A stretch of 34,958 nucleotides of DNA from Gluconobacter sphaericus NBRC 12467 (GCF_006539125.1 NZ_BJMK01000023.1:1-34958); one strand, 5' to 3'. Positions 9,099 to 18,279 are shown, counted from the stretch's first letter. Notes: a model not told the origin generated them from the letters alone. Made by a program: numbers and translations.

Positions 9099-9764
9099 TC
9101 AGTCTGCGGCCAGAGCCAGCGCCTTGCGGCCACGCATCGTGTTCACGTGGTCTTCGAGAGCTTCGGCAACCTGGTCGGCCTGCTTGGCGAAGATATGGTC
9201 GGCGTCTTCGAAGATGCGATAGTCGACGGCCACGTTCTTCTGGGTGTTCAGCTTGTCCACCAGCTTGCGGATTCCGGGTTCGGGAGCCATTTCGTCCCGG
9301 CCGCCAGCAATCATCAGGCCGCTGCAAGGACAGGGGGCCAGAAAGCCGAAGTCGTAGTCGTTGGCCGGCGGGGCCACGCTGATCCAGCCGCTGATCTCGG
9401 GGCGGCGCATCAGGAGCTGCATGCCTACGAAGGCACCGAAGGAATAGCCCGAGATCCACAGTTCTGTGGAGTTCGGATTGACCATCTGCATCCAGTCGAG
9501 GGCTGCTGCTGCATCGGAAATTTCGCCGATACCGCCATCATAGCGGCCCTGGGAGCGGCCCACGCCACGAGAATTGTAGCGCATGACCGAGAAGCCCATC
9601 TTCTCGAAGCTGCGATACATCGTGTAGGTGATGCGGTTATTCATGGTGCCGCCGTGGAGCGGATGTGGATGCAGCACCAGGGCAAGCGGAGCGTTGGGTT
9701 CGCTGGAGTGGTGGTAACGACCCTCAAGCCGGCCGTCTGGGCCGGCGAACATCACTTCAGGCAT
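9099..9764 (-). CDS. Alpha/beta hydrolase
   Basis: A 221-residue cytoplasmic alpha/beta-fold hydrolase. The start at 9764 (ATG with a GCGAGAG ribosome site) is chosen over the longer frame to 9917, whose first ~50 residues look non-family and overlap the divergent promoter region. It has the HPHP-x-HGG element of this subfamily (32-39), the nucleophile elbow GYSFG with S108, a likely acid D157 (GGRDE) and H190 (DADHIF), giving a complete triad. The order and size match the small alpha/beta hydrolases annotated only by fold; the substrate is unknown. It is transcribed alone, bounded by the terminator at 9036-9070 and divergent from the desulfurase operon. Confidence 0.9.
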   Translation of the reverse strand: MPEVMFAGPDGRLEGRYHHSSEPNAPLALVLHPHPLHGGTMNNRITYTMYRSFEKMGFSVMRYNSRGVGRSQGRYDGGIGEISDAAAALDWMQMVNPNSTELWISGYSFGAFVGMQLLMRRPEISGWISVAPPANDYDFGFLAPCPCSGLMIAGGRDEMAPEPGIRKLVDKLNTQKNVAVDYRIFEDADHIFAKQADQVAEALEDHVNTMRGRKALALAAD

Positions 9765-9900
9765 AATACTCTCGCACTGTGTCAGGCAGGATTGGAACTC
9801 TGCCGTCCGGTGGTGCTGTGTATATCGATTCGCAAAACCTGATTTCCACCAAAATCGACATGGCGTTGCGATTTCCGCCAGTTTGTCCAATCTGGAAAAC

Positions 9901-11001
9901 ATGATGACTGCACTCAAAACCGTCTCCGGGACGACCTATTTGGATGCCAATGCCACCGAGCCTCTGCGTCCCGGCGCGAAGGAGGCGGCGCTGGAGGGGA
10001 TGCTGCTGTCCGGGAACCCGTCTTCGGTGCATGCCGAGGGGCGGGAAGCTCGCCGGTTTCTGGAGGATGCCCGCAGCCGGGTTGCCTCAGGTTTCGGGCG
10101 GATTTCCGGCACCTGTGTGTTTACATCCGGGGCGACGGAAGCCGATGCGATGGCGGTTCATGCGTTTGGACAGGAGCGCCGGATTTTCGTTGGGTCTACG
10201 GAACATGATGCCATTCTCAGGGCTGCACCGGAGGCTGAAATTCTGCCCGTGAACAGGAACGGAATTCTGGACGTGGAACACTTGCGCTCGCGGTTGCAGG
10301 ACACCGGTCCGGCGCTGGTCTGCGTGATGTCCGCCAATAACGAAACGGGGGTGCTCTCGCCGCTGGAGGACGTGTTGGCGGTCTGTCGCGACTCGGGAGC
10401 ACATCTGCATGTAGATGCCGTGCAGAGCGCGGGACGGGTGCCGTTTGCGCTGGGCGGGTGCAGTGTTGCGGTGTCCGGGCACAAGATGGGTGGCCCAAAA
10501 GGGGCGGGCGCGCTCATGCTGGCGGAAGATGAGCCCATGGATGCGCTGGTGGCTGGTGGCGGTCAGGAGCGGGGGCGCCGGGGCGGGACGCAGGCGCTTC
10601 CAGCTATTCTGGGAATGGCAGCAGCGTTCGATGCCGCCCGTGCTCAGGACTGGGCTCCGGTGCAGCGTCTTCGGGGGCGTGTCGAAGCGGCTGCGAAAAG
10701 CGTTGGCGCGCGGATTGCGGGTGAGGCTGTGGCGCGGTTGCCGAATACGAGCTGTTTGATTCTGGACGGGGTAGCGGCTCAGGTCCAGCTTATGGCGCTG
10801 GATCTGGCTGGATTCTGCGTTTCGGCGGGCTCGGCTTGTTCGTCAGGAAAAGTGTCGTCCTCGCATGTCCTGCGGGCGATGGGGGAGACGGACGGCGCGT
10901 CGCAGGCCATTCGCGTGTCGCTGCCCTGGAATGTGCAGGAAGCCCAGGTCGAGGTGTTCTGCGAGGCCTATGAGGCTATGGCGCGGCGCTTGCAGAAGTA
11001 A
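9901..11001 (+). CDS. Cysteine desulfurase-like PLP aminotransferase (first of tandem pair)
   Basis: A class V PLP enzyme of the NifS/IscS family, 366 residues from the ATG at 9901 (a TTG at 9883 is also in frame). It shows YLDANATEP at the start, the HAEGREAR loop, SGATEAD and EHDAI. The PLP Asp/Gln pair is in HVDAVQSAG, and the Schiff-base lysine is in SGHKMGGPKG (K195). A catalytic-loop cysteine lies in SAGSACSSGK (C313). It is complete and probably active in removing sulfur from cysteine as a persulfide. It shares an operon with a second desulfurase 23 bases downstream, from which it differs clearly, so this is an old duplication or acquisition. Which carrier it serves is unknown. Confidence 0.9.
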   Translation: MMTALKTVSGTTYLDANATEPLRPGAKEAALEGMLLSGNPSSVHAEGREARRFLEDARSRVASGFGRISGTCVFTSGATEADAMAVHAFGQERRIFVGSTEHDAILRAAPEAEILPVNRNGILDVEHLRSRLQDTGPALVCVMSANNETGVLSPLEDVLAVCRDSGAHLHVDAVQSAGRVPFALGGCSVAVSGHKMGGPKGAGALMLAEDEPMDALVAGGGQERGRRGGTQALPAILGMAAAFDAARAQDWAPVQRLRGRVEAAAKSVGARIAGEAVARLPNTSCLILDGVAAQVQLMALDLAGFCVSAGSACSSGKVSSSHVLRAMGETDGASQAIRVSLPWNVQEAQVEVFCEAYEAMARRLQK

Positions 11002-11024
11002 GACGGGCAATAGAGGCAATAGAC

Positions 11025-12158
11025 ATGATCTATCTCGATTATTTTTCAACAACGCCGTGTGATCCGGCAGTCGTGAAGGCCATGCTGCCTTGGTTTGGGG
11101 AGGATTTCGGCAATCCGCACAGTCCGCATGGGCCCGGGCGCAAGGCGGCAGCAGTTGTGGAGCGGACGCGGGAGAGCGTGGCGAGACTTCTGGGCGTGGA
11201 AGCCCGGGAGATTGTCTTCACCTCTGGTGCGACGGAGGCGAACAACCTCGCCATCAAGGGGGTGGTGCGGCATCTGGCGCGGCTGGGCGATCCGCGGAGA
11301 CGGATTGTCACGGTGGTGACGGAGCATAAATGCGTTTTGGAATCGGTGCGCGATCTGGAAAAAGAGGGCTTTGAAGCGGTCGTACTCGGCGTAGACAGCG
11401 AGGGACGGGTTGATTCCGAAGCTCTGCGGGATGCACTGAAAGTGCCAACGCTTCTGGTCAGCATCATGGCGGCGAATAACGAGACCGGGGTGTTGCAGGA
11501 TATTCCGCAGCTTGCGGCGATCGTGAAGGAGCGCGGGGCGCTGATGCATGTCGATTTGGCGCAGATGGCGGGGAAGATGCTGGTGTCGCTGCGGGATGTG
11601 GATCTGGCGTCCGTCTCTGCTCACAAGATGTATGGGCCCAAGGGGATCGGCGCGCTCTATGTCCGGAGAAAACCGCGTGTCCGGTTGGAACCGCTGTTTT
11701 CTGGAGGTGCTCAGGAGCGGGGTCTTCGGTCTGGGACGCTGCCGACGCCTCTGATTGTGGGATTTGGGGAGGCTGTGGATATGGCGGCTTCGGCCATGGG
11801 CGATGAGGCGGCGCGGCACGTGTTCCTGCGAGATGATCTGTGGGCGCAGCTTCGTGAAGGCTTGCCGGGGGTCGTTCTGAACGGCGCCGGCGCGCCGCGT
11901 CTGGCAGGGGCATTGAATGTCTGTCTGCCGGAAGGATGTCGGGCGCTGGATGTTCTGGAAGCCTGTCCGGATGTCGCCGCTTCGACCGGATCGGCTTGTA
12001 GCGCAGCCGAGATTGCACCGTCCTATGTCTTGACGGCGATGGGACTTTCTGCGGAGAAGGCGTCCCGGTGCTTGCGCCTGTCGGTCGGACGCTTTACCTC
12101 CAAGGCCGATATTGACCGTGCGGCCTCTTTTCTGATCGCAGCCGCCCGGGCGTGCTAA
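11025..12158 (+). CDS. Cysteine desulfurase, IscS/NifS type (second of tandem pair)
   Basis: A 377-residue PLP enzyme that converts L-cysteine to alanine and an enzyme-bound persulfide. The motifs run in order [50 protein letters not shown] and [10 protein letters not shown], with PLP lysine K201. The mobile sulfur-carrying cysteine is C325 in [10 protein letters not shown]. The length is typical of IscS. It is followed by ferredoxin and mnmA, the classic sulfur acceptor for s2U in tRNA, so it is the best candidate sulfur donor for MnmA here. No iscU, iscA or hscBA accompany it. Confidence 0.93.
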   Translation: MIYLDYFSTTPCDPAVVKAMLPWFGEDFGNPHSPHGPGRKAAAVVERTRESVARLLGVEAREIVFTSGATEANNLAIKGVVRHLARLGDPRRRIVTVVTEHKCVLESVRDLEKEGFEAVVLGVDSEGRVDSEALRDALKVPTLLVSIMAANNETGVLQDIPQLAAIVKERGALMHVDLAQMAGKMLVSLRDVDLASVSAHKMYGPKGIGALYVRRKPRVRLEPLFSGGAQERGLRSGTLPTPLIVGFGEAVDMAASAMGDEAARHVFLRDDLWAQLREGLPGVVLNGAGAPRLAGALNVCLPEGCRALDVLEACPDVAASTGSACSAAEIAPSYVLTAMGLSAEKASRCLRLSVGRFTSKADIDRAASFLIAAARAC

Positions 12159-12189
12159 CACAACTGAAACCGAAAAAAGCGGACGAACT

Positions 12190-12504
12190 ATGCCCAAGAT
12201 GACCTTTGTCGAGCGTGATGGAACCCGTCGTGACGTGGACGCGCCCGTCGGCCTGTCGGTGCTGGAAATTGCACATAAGCATGACATTGATCTGGAAGGC
12301 GCGTGTGAAGGCTCGCTTGCCTGCGCGACTTGCCATGTAGTGGTCGATCCTGAATGGGCTGCAAAACTGAGTGCGCCGACGGATGATGAGGAAGACATGC
12401 TCGACCTGGCGTTCGGTCTGGAAAAGACGTCCCGTCTGGGCTGCCAGATCGTCATGACGGATGCGCTGGATGGCCTGACCGTCGGCCTTCCGAAGGCGGG
12501 CTGA
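12190..12504 (+). CDS. [2Fe-2S] ferredoxin, adrenodoxin/Isc type
   Basis: A 104-residue electron carrier. The ligands are C39, C45, C48 and C85, in [10 protein letters not shown] (C-x5-C-x2-C) and later GCQIVM, which is the adrenodoxin/Isc ferredoxin pattern rather than the plant type. The acidic stretch DDEEDMLD (66-73) is the family's partner-docking helix. It sits 31 bases after the second desulfurase and 5 bases before mnmA. In Isc systems this ferredoxin supplies electrons to assembly on the scaffold, so its presence suggests cluster synthesis or repair as well as thiolation. Confidence 0.95.
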   Translation: MPKMTFVERDGTRRDVDAPVGLSVLEIAHKHDIDLEGACEGSLACATCHVVVDPEWAAKLSAPTDDEEDMLDLAFGLEKTSRLGCQIVMTDALDGLTVGLPKAG

Positions 12505-12509
12505 GCACT

Positions 12510-13595
12510 ATGCGGATCCTCGTTGCCATGTCGGGAGGCGTGGACAGTTCCGTAGTGGCCGCGCTGCTCAAACGGCAGGGCCACGAGGTAATTGGCGCGA
12601 CCCTCCAGCTCTACGATCACGGACAGGCGGCCAAGCCGGGTGCGTGCTGTGCGGGGCGTGATATCATGGATGCGCGCGCCGTGGCGGACCGTCTGGGCTT
12701 CCCGCACTACGTCATTGATGCGGAAAGCCGCTTCCGTGACAGTGTGGTCGAGAGCTTTGCGGACGCCTATGCGCGTGGCGAGACGCCTGTTCCCTGCGTG
12801 GCCTGCAATCAGGGCGTGAAGTTCACGGACCTTTTGGGCATGGCGCGGGATCTGGGCTGCGAGGCCATGGCGACCGGGCACTATGTCCGCCGTGTTGAAG
12901 GGCCGGATGGGGCGGAAATGCACCGTCCCGTCGATGCGGAGCGGGATCAGACCTGGTTTCTGTTCGCCACGACCAAAGATCAGCTCGATTATCTGCGCTT
13001 TCCGTTGGGCGAGATGCCGGACAAGGCGCATGTCCGTGCGCTGGCCAAAGAGCTGGGGCTGTCGATTGCGGCCAAGCCGGACAGTCAGGATATCTGTTTC
13101 GTCCCCACCGGCTTCTATGCGGAACTGGTCGAGAAGCTGCGTCCGGAAGTACGGGGCGAGGGCGAGATCGTAGACGAGGACGGCAGGGTTCTAGGCCGAC
13201 ACGAAGGCGTTGCGCGTTATACAGTCGGGCAGAGCAAGCGTCTGGGCGACATCCATACCGCAACCGGCGAGCGCCAGATGGTGACGCGCATTGATGTGCC
13301 CAAGCGCCGTATCGTGGTCGGGCCGCGCGTGCAGCTTTCGGAAGCCGATAGCCGTCGGACCGTGCGTCTGCGGGACATGAACTGGCTGATCGACGCGCCC
13401 GCGGAGGGTGTGCGTTGCGGTGTGCAGATCCGGGCGCGGGAAAAGTTGCGTGAGGCTGTTGTAAAGCCTCTGGAGAACGGTGGCGCACTGGTGGAACTAA
13501 CCGAAGCTGCCATGCCAGCGCCAGGTCAGGCCTGTGTGCTGTATGACGGAAGCCGCGTGCTGGGGGGTGGCTTCATTACTGCGGGAGAGGTCTGA
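12510..13595 (+). CDS. mnmA: tRNA-specific 2-thiouridylase MnmA
   Basis: A 361-residue enzyme that makes s2U34 in tRNA-Lys, -Glu and -Gln using ATP and a persulfide sulfur. The PP-loop SGGVDSS is at residues 8-14. The catalytic cysteine pair is C99 (PCVACNQGVKF) and C196 (DSQDICFVP), and ATGHY and YTVGQSKRLG are also present. The ribosome site AAGGCGGG lies in the end of the ferredoxin gene. The stop overlaps the next start by one base (TGATG). Its place directly behind a desulfurase/ferredoxin pair suggests direct sulfur supply. Confidence 0.97.
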   Translation: MRILVAMSGGVDSSVVAALLKRQGHEVIGATLQLYDHGQAAKPGACCAGRDIMDARAVADRLGFPHYVIDAESRFRDSVVESFADAYARGETPVPCVACNQGVKFTDLLGMARDLGCEAMATGHYVRRVEGPDGAEMHRPVDAERDQTWFLFATTKDQLDYLRFPLGEMPDKAHVRALAKELGLSIAAKPDSQDICFVPTGFYAELVEKLRPEVRGEGEIVDEDGRVLGRHEGVARYTVGQSKRLGDIHTATGERQMVTRIDVPKRRIVVGPRVQLSEADSRRTVRLRDMNWLIDAPAEGVRCGVQIRAREKLREAVVKPLENGGALVELTEAAMPAPGQACVLYDGSRVLGGGFITAGEV

Positions 13596-14242
13596 TGGCG
13601 GGTGTGCTGCTTTTGGGATCGCGCCGGTATTCGTCCTGGTCCTTGCGGGGTTGGCTGGCGGTGCGTTTGGCGGGACTGGACGTGACGGAAGAGGTTATCG
13701 CGCTCAAGGGCGGTGGCCGGACGACTGAGATCCATGCGCGTTCGCCGAACCGGATGGTGCCGTATCTTCAGCATGACGGTGCGGATGTCTGGGAAAGTCT
13801 GGCGATCTGCGAATACTGCGCGGAAATCGCGCCGTCCCTGTGGCCGGAAGATCGGATCGTGCGGGCCCATGCCCGCAGCATCAGCGCGCAGATGCATGCC
13901 GGTTTTCGCCCGATCCGCCAGAACTGTTCCATGGACGTGGAGCGCGTGCCGGCGCCCCTGCCGGAACTCGGCGAGGAGCTGGCTGCCGACGTAGCGTTGC
14001 TGAGCCGTACGCTCAAGGGCGCGCTTCTGCGTTCCGGTCAGCCGACACAGTTTCTGTTCGGGGAGCATATGACGGCGGCGGACTGCATGTATGCGCCGAT
14101 CGCCATCCGGATCCATACGTTCAAACTGGATGTTGATCCTGTCGTGAATACGTGGGTGCAGACGATGCTCAATCATCCGTTAATGCAGGAATGGTATGTA
14201 CTGGCGAACGCTGAGCCTGCTGAGTGGCGCCTGACGTACTGA
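13595..14242 (+). CDS. Glutathione S-transferase family protein
   Basis: A 215-residue protein. The N-terminal thioredoxin-like domain (about 1-80) contains SRRYSSWSLRGWLAV, NRMVPYLQHDG with the cis-Pro, and ESLAICEY, matching the GST glutathione site. An all-helical C-terminal domain follows, with TAADCMYAPI. SSWS near residue 10 offers the catalytic serine. It starts within the mnmA stop codon (one-base overlap), so it is translated from the same mRNA. The reaction is unknown; a thiol or persulfide detoxifying role would suit the operon but is only inference. Confidence 0.9.
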   Translation: MAGVLLLGSRRYSSWSLRGWLAVRLAGLDVTEEVIALKGGGRTTEIHARSPNRMVPYLQHDGADVWESLAICEYCAEIAPSLWPEDRIVRAHARSISAQMHAGFRPIRQNCSMDVERVPAPLPELGEELAADVALLSRTLKGALLRSGQPTQFLFGEHMTAADCMYAPIAIRIHTFKLDVDPVVNTWVQTMLNHPLMQEWYVLANAEPAEWRLTY

Positions 14243-14245
14243 AGC

Positions 14246-14458
14246 CTAGTGGTGAACAAAACCCATTCCGGTCTGGAGGGCGGTTCTGAAGACTTCCCCC
14301 CAGATACTGCCGTTACCGCCCATGCCACTGCCCTGGTGGCCCCGGACATTGTAGCCGGAATCATCGTCATTGGCGCTGGTTGCCATGTCGGCAGGCGAGG
14401 AATGTGAGGCACAGGCTGAAAGCAGAATGAAAACGGCCACGGCGCAGTTTTTTTTCAT
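14246..14458 (-). CDS. Small putative lipoprotein
   Basis: A 70-residue protein not recognised beyond its export signal. It starts MKKN, followed by a hydrophobic stretch and the lipobox LLSAC, giving a lipid-modified Cys at about residue 16. The mature part is short, polar and glycine-rich (GHQGSGMGGNG). The ATG at 14458 has an AGGAGG ribosome site 11 bases upstream. It converges with the GST gene with only 3 bases between the stops. The start codons include a run of eight A. Confidence 0.72.
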   Translation of the reverse strand: MKKNCAVAVFILLSACASHSSPADMATSANDDDSGYNVRGHQGSGMGGNGSIWGEVFRTALQTGMGFVHH

Positions 14459-14921
14459 GGGGACCGGTTCCTCCTGTTGCCCTGTCGGAAAGAATGCTTC
14501 CTGTCCTCATGACTGTCATGTCAGGAACCGTAAGGAAGCGTAATAGTGCCGTCTGGATTAGTGAAGGGTGGGTCCTGCGCCTGTCTGATATAGTTCGTAG
14601 TATCCCTTTTTGCCGGAAGAAAACCTAGTCAATCTGGCGGGTGGGAGCATGCTGTTCATCGATCCGACCTATGGGGATTGTCTGACGAAAGGCCATTCGG
14701 ATGCTCCGGGTGGAGACTGAAAAATCCTGGCGTTCGACCTGCTCAATGGGTGCCTTCAGAACGGCCGTGTGTCGAATTTTCTCTGTGGGGGAATGGATTG
14801 CGGCGGTGTCCGCAAGAAACTGCGGGGGCTGTTGGTAGTTAAATATGCTGGACCTGTTCGCCTGCGGTTTTTTACGCTGTAAGGCGCTGCCGGAGCGGGG
14901 ATCGGGGAGGAAAACGCGGGC
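14459..14921. other. 463-base intergenic region between lipoprotein and antiporter genes
   Basis: No gene is supported here. It separates two divergent genes, so it should carry both promoters. The only structure seen is the inverted repeat CATGAC-T-GTCATG at 14508-14520, inside a looser TCCT...AGGA frame (14504-14526). It lies about 50 bases upstream of the lipoprotein start and could be a regulator site. Confidence 0.5.
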
Positions 14922-16181
14922 ATGAACTCTTTGGGGCTGTTTGCTCTGCTGCTGGCTGTGGCAACACTGCTCGGGATCATCAATTACCGAACTCTGAAAT
15001 TGCCGCTGACCATCGGGATTCTGCTGATCTCGATGCTTATCTCTCTGGTCGTCATGATCCTGAACCCGCTGTTTCCGGCCTATGACCTGCAACAGGTTCC
15101 GCAGTCCCTGCTGGGAACGATCAATCTGCCCCGCACGCTGCTCGATGGGGCTTTGTCCTTCCTGCTGTTTGCGGGAGCGATGCAGGTCGATCTGGGCCAG
15201 CTACTGTCGCGTGGGAAATCGGTTGCGGCGCTGGCTATTCTAGGGACATCCTTGGCCGTGGGGCTGCTGGCGGTTCCGGTCTGGCTCATCTTTCCCGTGT
15301 TTGGACTGGCGGTCCCCTTCAGTTGGTGCGTGCTGCTCGGGGCGATGCTGGCGCCGACCGATCCGGTTTCAGTTGTGGGCATGCTGCGGCGACTGGGTCT
15401 GCCGTCAGCTTTGCAGGCGATATTCGCGGGTGAAAGTCTCTTCAATGACGGTGTGGGCGTCGTTATTTTCGGGACCATGATCGGGCTGGCGACCGGAGAG
15501 ACGAGCTCCGTTTCGATTGGAGATTTCGTGCTGCGGTTTTTGGTGGAAGCCGTGGGTGGTGGTCTGTTTGGCGCCTTTATGGGTTGGCTAACCCTGCTGT
15601 TGCTGCGGGGTGTGGAGGACACGCAGATCGATCTTCTGGGCTCTCTCGCGCTGGCGACGGGGACGTATAGTCTGGCGAATGGGCTGCATATGTCGGGGCC
15701 AATTGCGGTCGTGGTGGCAGGCATGAGTCTTGCGGGCCAAGCAGGTCATCGGGCTATTACGCAGAAATCCCGCGAGGAAATGGTGGTGTTCTGGAATCTG
15801 ATCGATGAGATCCTGAACGCGCTGCTGTTCCTGCTGATCGGGTTCGAGCTTCTGGAAATCCGGCTTCACCTGGCGCCGCTTCTGACGATGCTGGTGGTGA
15901 TCCCACTTTCGGTTCTGGTACGGGGAGCGAGTGTTTTTCTGTCCACTATGCCTGTTCATCTGCAACCCGGAGAACGGGGGCGCGCGCTGGGCGTTCTGAC
16001 CTGGGGCGGATTGCGGGGTGGTATTTCCGTTGCGTTGGCCTTGGGGCTTCCGGCCGGGGAGCTGCGCGAGACGTTGCTCCCGGTCTGCTATGGGGTCGTG
16101 GTCTTCACGATTATCGTGCAGGGGCTGACGATGGAGCGGGTGGTGCGCTGGCTTTACCCCGAGACAGCTCCGCCATCCTGA
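14922..16181 (+). CDS. CPA1-family Na+(K+)/H+ antiporter
   Basis: A 419-residue inner-membrane cation/proton antiporter with about 12 hydrophobic helices. Family motifs are LAPTDPVSVVGML (about 143-155, with the ion-binding Asp) and AGESLFNDGVGVV (about 168-180). A late TWGGLRGGISVALALGLP matches the conserved CPA1 helix. It ends soon after the last helix, so it lacks the long cytoplasmic tail of many NhaP/NHE proteins. It probably serves pH and Na+ homeostasis, relevant in an acid-producing organism. It is monocistronic as far as seen. Ion preference cannot be told. Confidence 0.93.
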   Translation: MNSLGLFALLLAVATLLGIINYRTLKLPLTIGILLISMLISLVVMILNPLFPAYDLQQVPQSLLGTINLPRTLLDGALSFLLFAGAMQVDLGQLLSRGKSVAALAILGTSLAVGLLAVPVWLIFPVFGLAVPFSWCVLLGAMLAPTDPVSVVGMLRRLGLPSALQAIFAGESLFNDGVGVVIFGTMIGLATGETSSVSIGDFVLRFLVEAVGGGLFGAFMGWLTLLLLRGVEDTQIDLLGSLALATGTYSLANGLHMSGPIAVVVAGMSLAGQAGHRAITQKSREEMVVFWNLIDEILNALLFLLIGFELLEIRLHLAPLLTMLVVIPLSVLVRGASVFLSTMPVHLQPGERGRALGVLTWGGLRGGISVALALGLPAGELRETLLPVCYGVVVFTIIVQGLTMERVVRWLYPETAPPS

Positions 16182-16280
16182 AGCGCCATTTCCGCAAAAG
16201 GTGTTTGGTTGACTGTATGGGTTCTGCCGGGGGGTGTGATAGATTTGGGAAATAGACGGTTTTGTTGGAGTATTTTGCAG

Positions 16281-16748
16281 ATGGTGTGCTTGAGATATTT
16301 CAGGGATTTCACAATGGCAGCGTTGCTGGGGGCTGGGCTTGTCGTACCTCAGTTGGCGTCTGCCACGCCGCTGGTGGGTCAGAAGGCGTGCTGGATGTCA
16401 AATGTGGGTGAGGACCCGCGTCCTGAAATCAGCTGTCAGAGCCTTTCGCCCGAGTTTCTGCGCAAGCTGGAACATGCAACCCCGGCTCAGGTGCGCAAAT
16501 TGTTTGCCGTTCCTGGAAAAGACGGAAAGCCGACCTATTTCGAAGGTGTGGGTAAGATTCCGGGTTTTCACAACGGATATGTCGACTTGGTCTACAGCAA
16601 AGGTCATGTGACGAATGTGAGTGCGGTGACGACCGAGTTCCAGAATAACGGCATGGCAGGCCCGGAAATGGATTTCCGCTGGGATGCCGTAAAGGGTGAA
16701 TGCTCGGATTTCCCTGGCTCAACCCAGCGCTGCAATGTGGTTGAGTAA
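16281..16748 (+). CDS. Secreted hypothetical protein
   Basis: A 155-residue protein of unrecognised family. From the ATG at 16281 it has a signal peptide (MVCLRYFRDFTMAALLGAG onward) cleaved near ASA-TP. The mature part contains four cysteines (ACWMS, ISCQS, GECSD, QRCNV) that could form two disulfides in the periplasm. The frame is open from 16209, but the longer N-terminus lacks export character; GGAG about 10 bases before 16281 supports the shorter form. It is the last intact gene before the IS remnants begin. Confidence 0.68.
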   Translation: MVCLRYFRDFTMAALLGAGLVVPQLASATPLVGQKACWMSNVGEDPRPEISCQSLSPEFLRKLEHATPAQVRKLFAVPGKDGKPTYFEGVGKIPGFHNGYVDLVYSKGHVTNVSAVTTEFQNNGMAGPEMDFRWDAVKGECSDFPGSTQRCNVVE

Positions 16749-16962
16749 GGGGGAGTAACCCTCTGGAATCTCTGTTGATCTGACGCTGTGGATGATTTGG
16801 GGCCTGATTGTTGGCCGCTTCTAGAGGCTGGTTGCGGCCTCGTCCGGAATTATCGTTGCTTTGTCGTGAAGCCGGATGGCGGTGGAGGATTCGAACCCCC
16901 TCCCTTGGCTCTGACCTGTTCTGTGTACTTCCATTTCTCTTGTGTTCATTGGGGCATGGATC

Positions 16963-17892
16963 ATGAGGCAGTCTGGTTTCTTCGATGTTGAAGAACGGCT
17001 TGCCTGGCTGAGTGGGCCTGGTGATCAGCTCGAAGCGTTTTCCCGGACTGTGGATTTGGAGGTGTTCCGCCCTGATCTGGAGCAGGCTTTGGTCTGTTCA
17101 GGTGGGAGTAAGAGCGGGTGACCACCGTTTGATCCCGTGTTGATGTTCAGGATCCTGGCGATCCATATCCTGAACAGTCTCTCCGACGAGCGGACGGAAT
17201 ATCTGATCAACGATCGCCTCTCTTTCTTGGTCTGAGGCTTTAAGATCGGGTGCCGGATGTCAAAGCGGTCTGGCTGTTCCGCGAACGTCTGACACAGGCG
17301 GGCGCGATTGAAAATCCGTTCAATCGCTTTGACGCAAGCCTGCGTAACGCCGGGTATTTTCCGATGTTAGGCCAGATCCTTGATGCCACGCTGGTGGCTA
17401 CTCCAAAGCAGCGGAACACCTACGATGAAAAGACAGACCTGCGGGAAAGACGGCCCACAGGAGTGGCAGGGCAGGCCCGCAAAGCTGTCGCAGAAGGATC
17501 GTCATGCACGCTGGACACTGAAGTTCACGAAGGCGAAGCAGCAGGATGATGGAACCATGCCGTCGAGCGATCTCGCCATCCCGTTTTTTTGCTGCAAGTC
17601 GCACATCTCCATCGACGGGAAGTTCCGGTTCATCCACAGATGGAAAACAACAGATGCCGCCGCCAATGAAGATGTCATGGAAAAGCACGGCTTTGTCTCG
17701 AAGGTTCACATAACAAAGTCGCATCTCAAACCTATGCCCCCGCATATCCAGAAATCGAATGCTGGAAAGTCGGTCATCCGCTCGCGTGTCGAGCATATCT
17801 TTGTCGACCAGAAATCACAGACGGAATTGTTTATCCGAGCAGTCGGCATCACCTGGGCCACAATAAGGATCGGGCTGGCCAATATCGTTTAA
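16963..17892 (+). pseudogene. IS5-family transposase, multiply broken
   Basis: Conceptual translation gives an IS5-type DDE transposase. It begins MRQSGFFDVEERLAWLSG, then PPFDPVLMF, SDERTEYLINDRLSF, WLFRERLTQAG, GQILDATLVA, RHARWTLKFTKAK, DLAIPFF, KSHISID, KSVIRSRVEHIF and IGLANIV. Stops interrupt it after SKSG (near 17119) and after LSFLV (near 17234), and a frameshift near 17400-17440 moves the reading frame. An internal deletion joins TTDAAA to NEDVMEKHGF, and a TAA at 17890 replaces a Tyr codon before the normal C-terminus (NMRRFLFLERLNASA). It is a dead copy of an element of the type common in acetic acid bacteria. Confidence 0.88.
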
Positions 17893-18061
17893 AACATGCG
17901 CCGCTTTCTCTTCCTCGAAAGGTTGAACGCGAGCGCGTAGTCATCCCGGTGGCGAGACGCCCTGGTCTGTTCAAAACGTAGATCGAAAACGACCCAAAAG
18001 AACCGTCAATCAGAACGCCAAATGCCTAAAAGCAGAGCCAAGACACATCAACCAACGGTTC
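16963..18061 (+). mobile_element. Decayed IS5-family insertion sequence
   Basis: The transposase remnant is followed by a non-coding tail ending in a terminal-repeat-like GATCGAAGAACCGTTGG (read on the minus strand, about 18045-18061). The same tail and end occur, inverted, at the right edge of the window (34774 onward), which supports this as the right end of the element. The left end was not found with confidence. No target duplication was identified. Confidence 0.7.
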
Positions 18062-18279
18062 TTCGATCCATTCAGGTCATAAGACCGTTTTTCCGGTATG
18101 TCCGAAGCTTTGAAATTGGCGCTGCCTGCCTTTCCACCAGTCTTTTACGGGTGTGTGGTTTACCCATACGATCAAGGGGCTCTGAGCTGGCCTTGAAAGT
18201 TAGGGAGGACAGGCCTTTCTGCTCCGCGCTAAGAGCAGCAAAAAGGAACACCCAACCAGGAAAATGTTTCTGCTGCCTG
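18062..18279. other. Unassigned spacer after IS remnant
   Basis: This stretch lies between the IS right end and the beta-propeller stop. No conserved gene was recognised in any frame and no clear terminator is seen for the minus-strand operon ending at 18280. It may be further decayed mobile DNA. Confidence 0.4.

Noticed and set aside
8981-9133. Longer N-terminus of the ABC ATPase
   Set aside because: It would read through the 15-bp terminator hairpin, and the added residues do not resemble any ATPase N-terminus.
11046-13031. Open frame of 661 codons on the minus strand across the desulfurase-ferredoxin-mnmA genes
   Set aside because: It lies antisense to four well-supported genes, has no recognisable domain, and is rich in Arg/His/Pro as expected for the shadow of GC-rich coding DNA.
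16870-16962. Complete tRNA gene on the minus strand
   Set aside because: Only a T-arm-like piece is present; no acceptor, D or anticodon arms could be matched.
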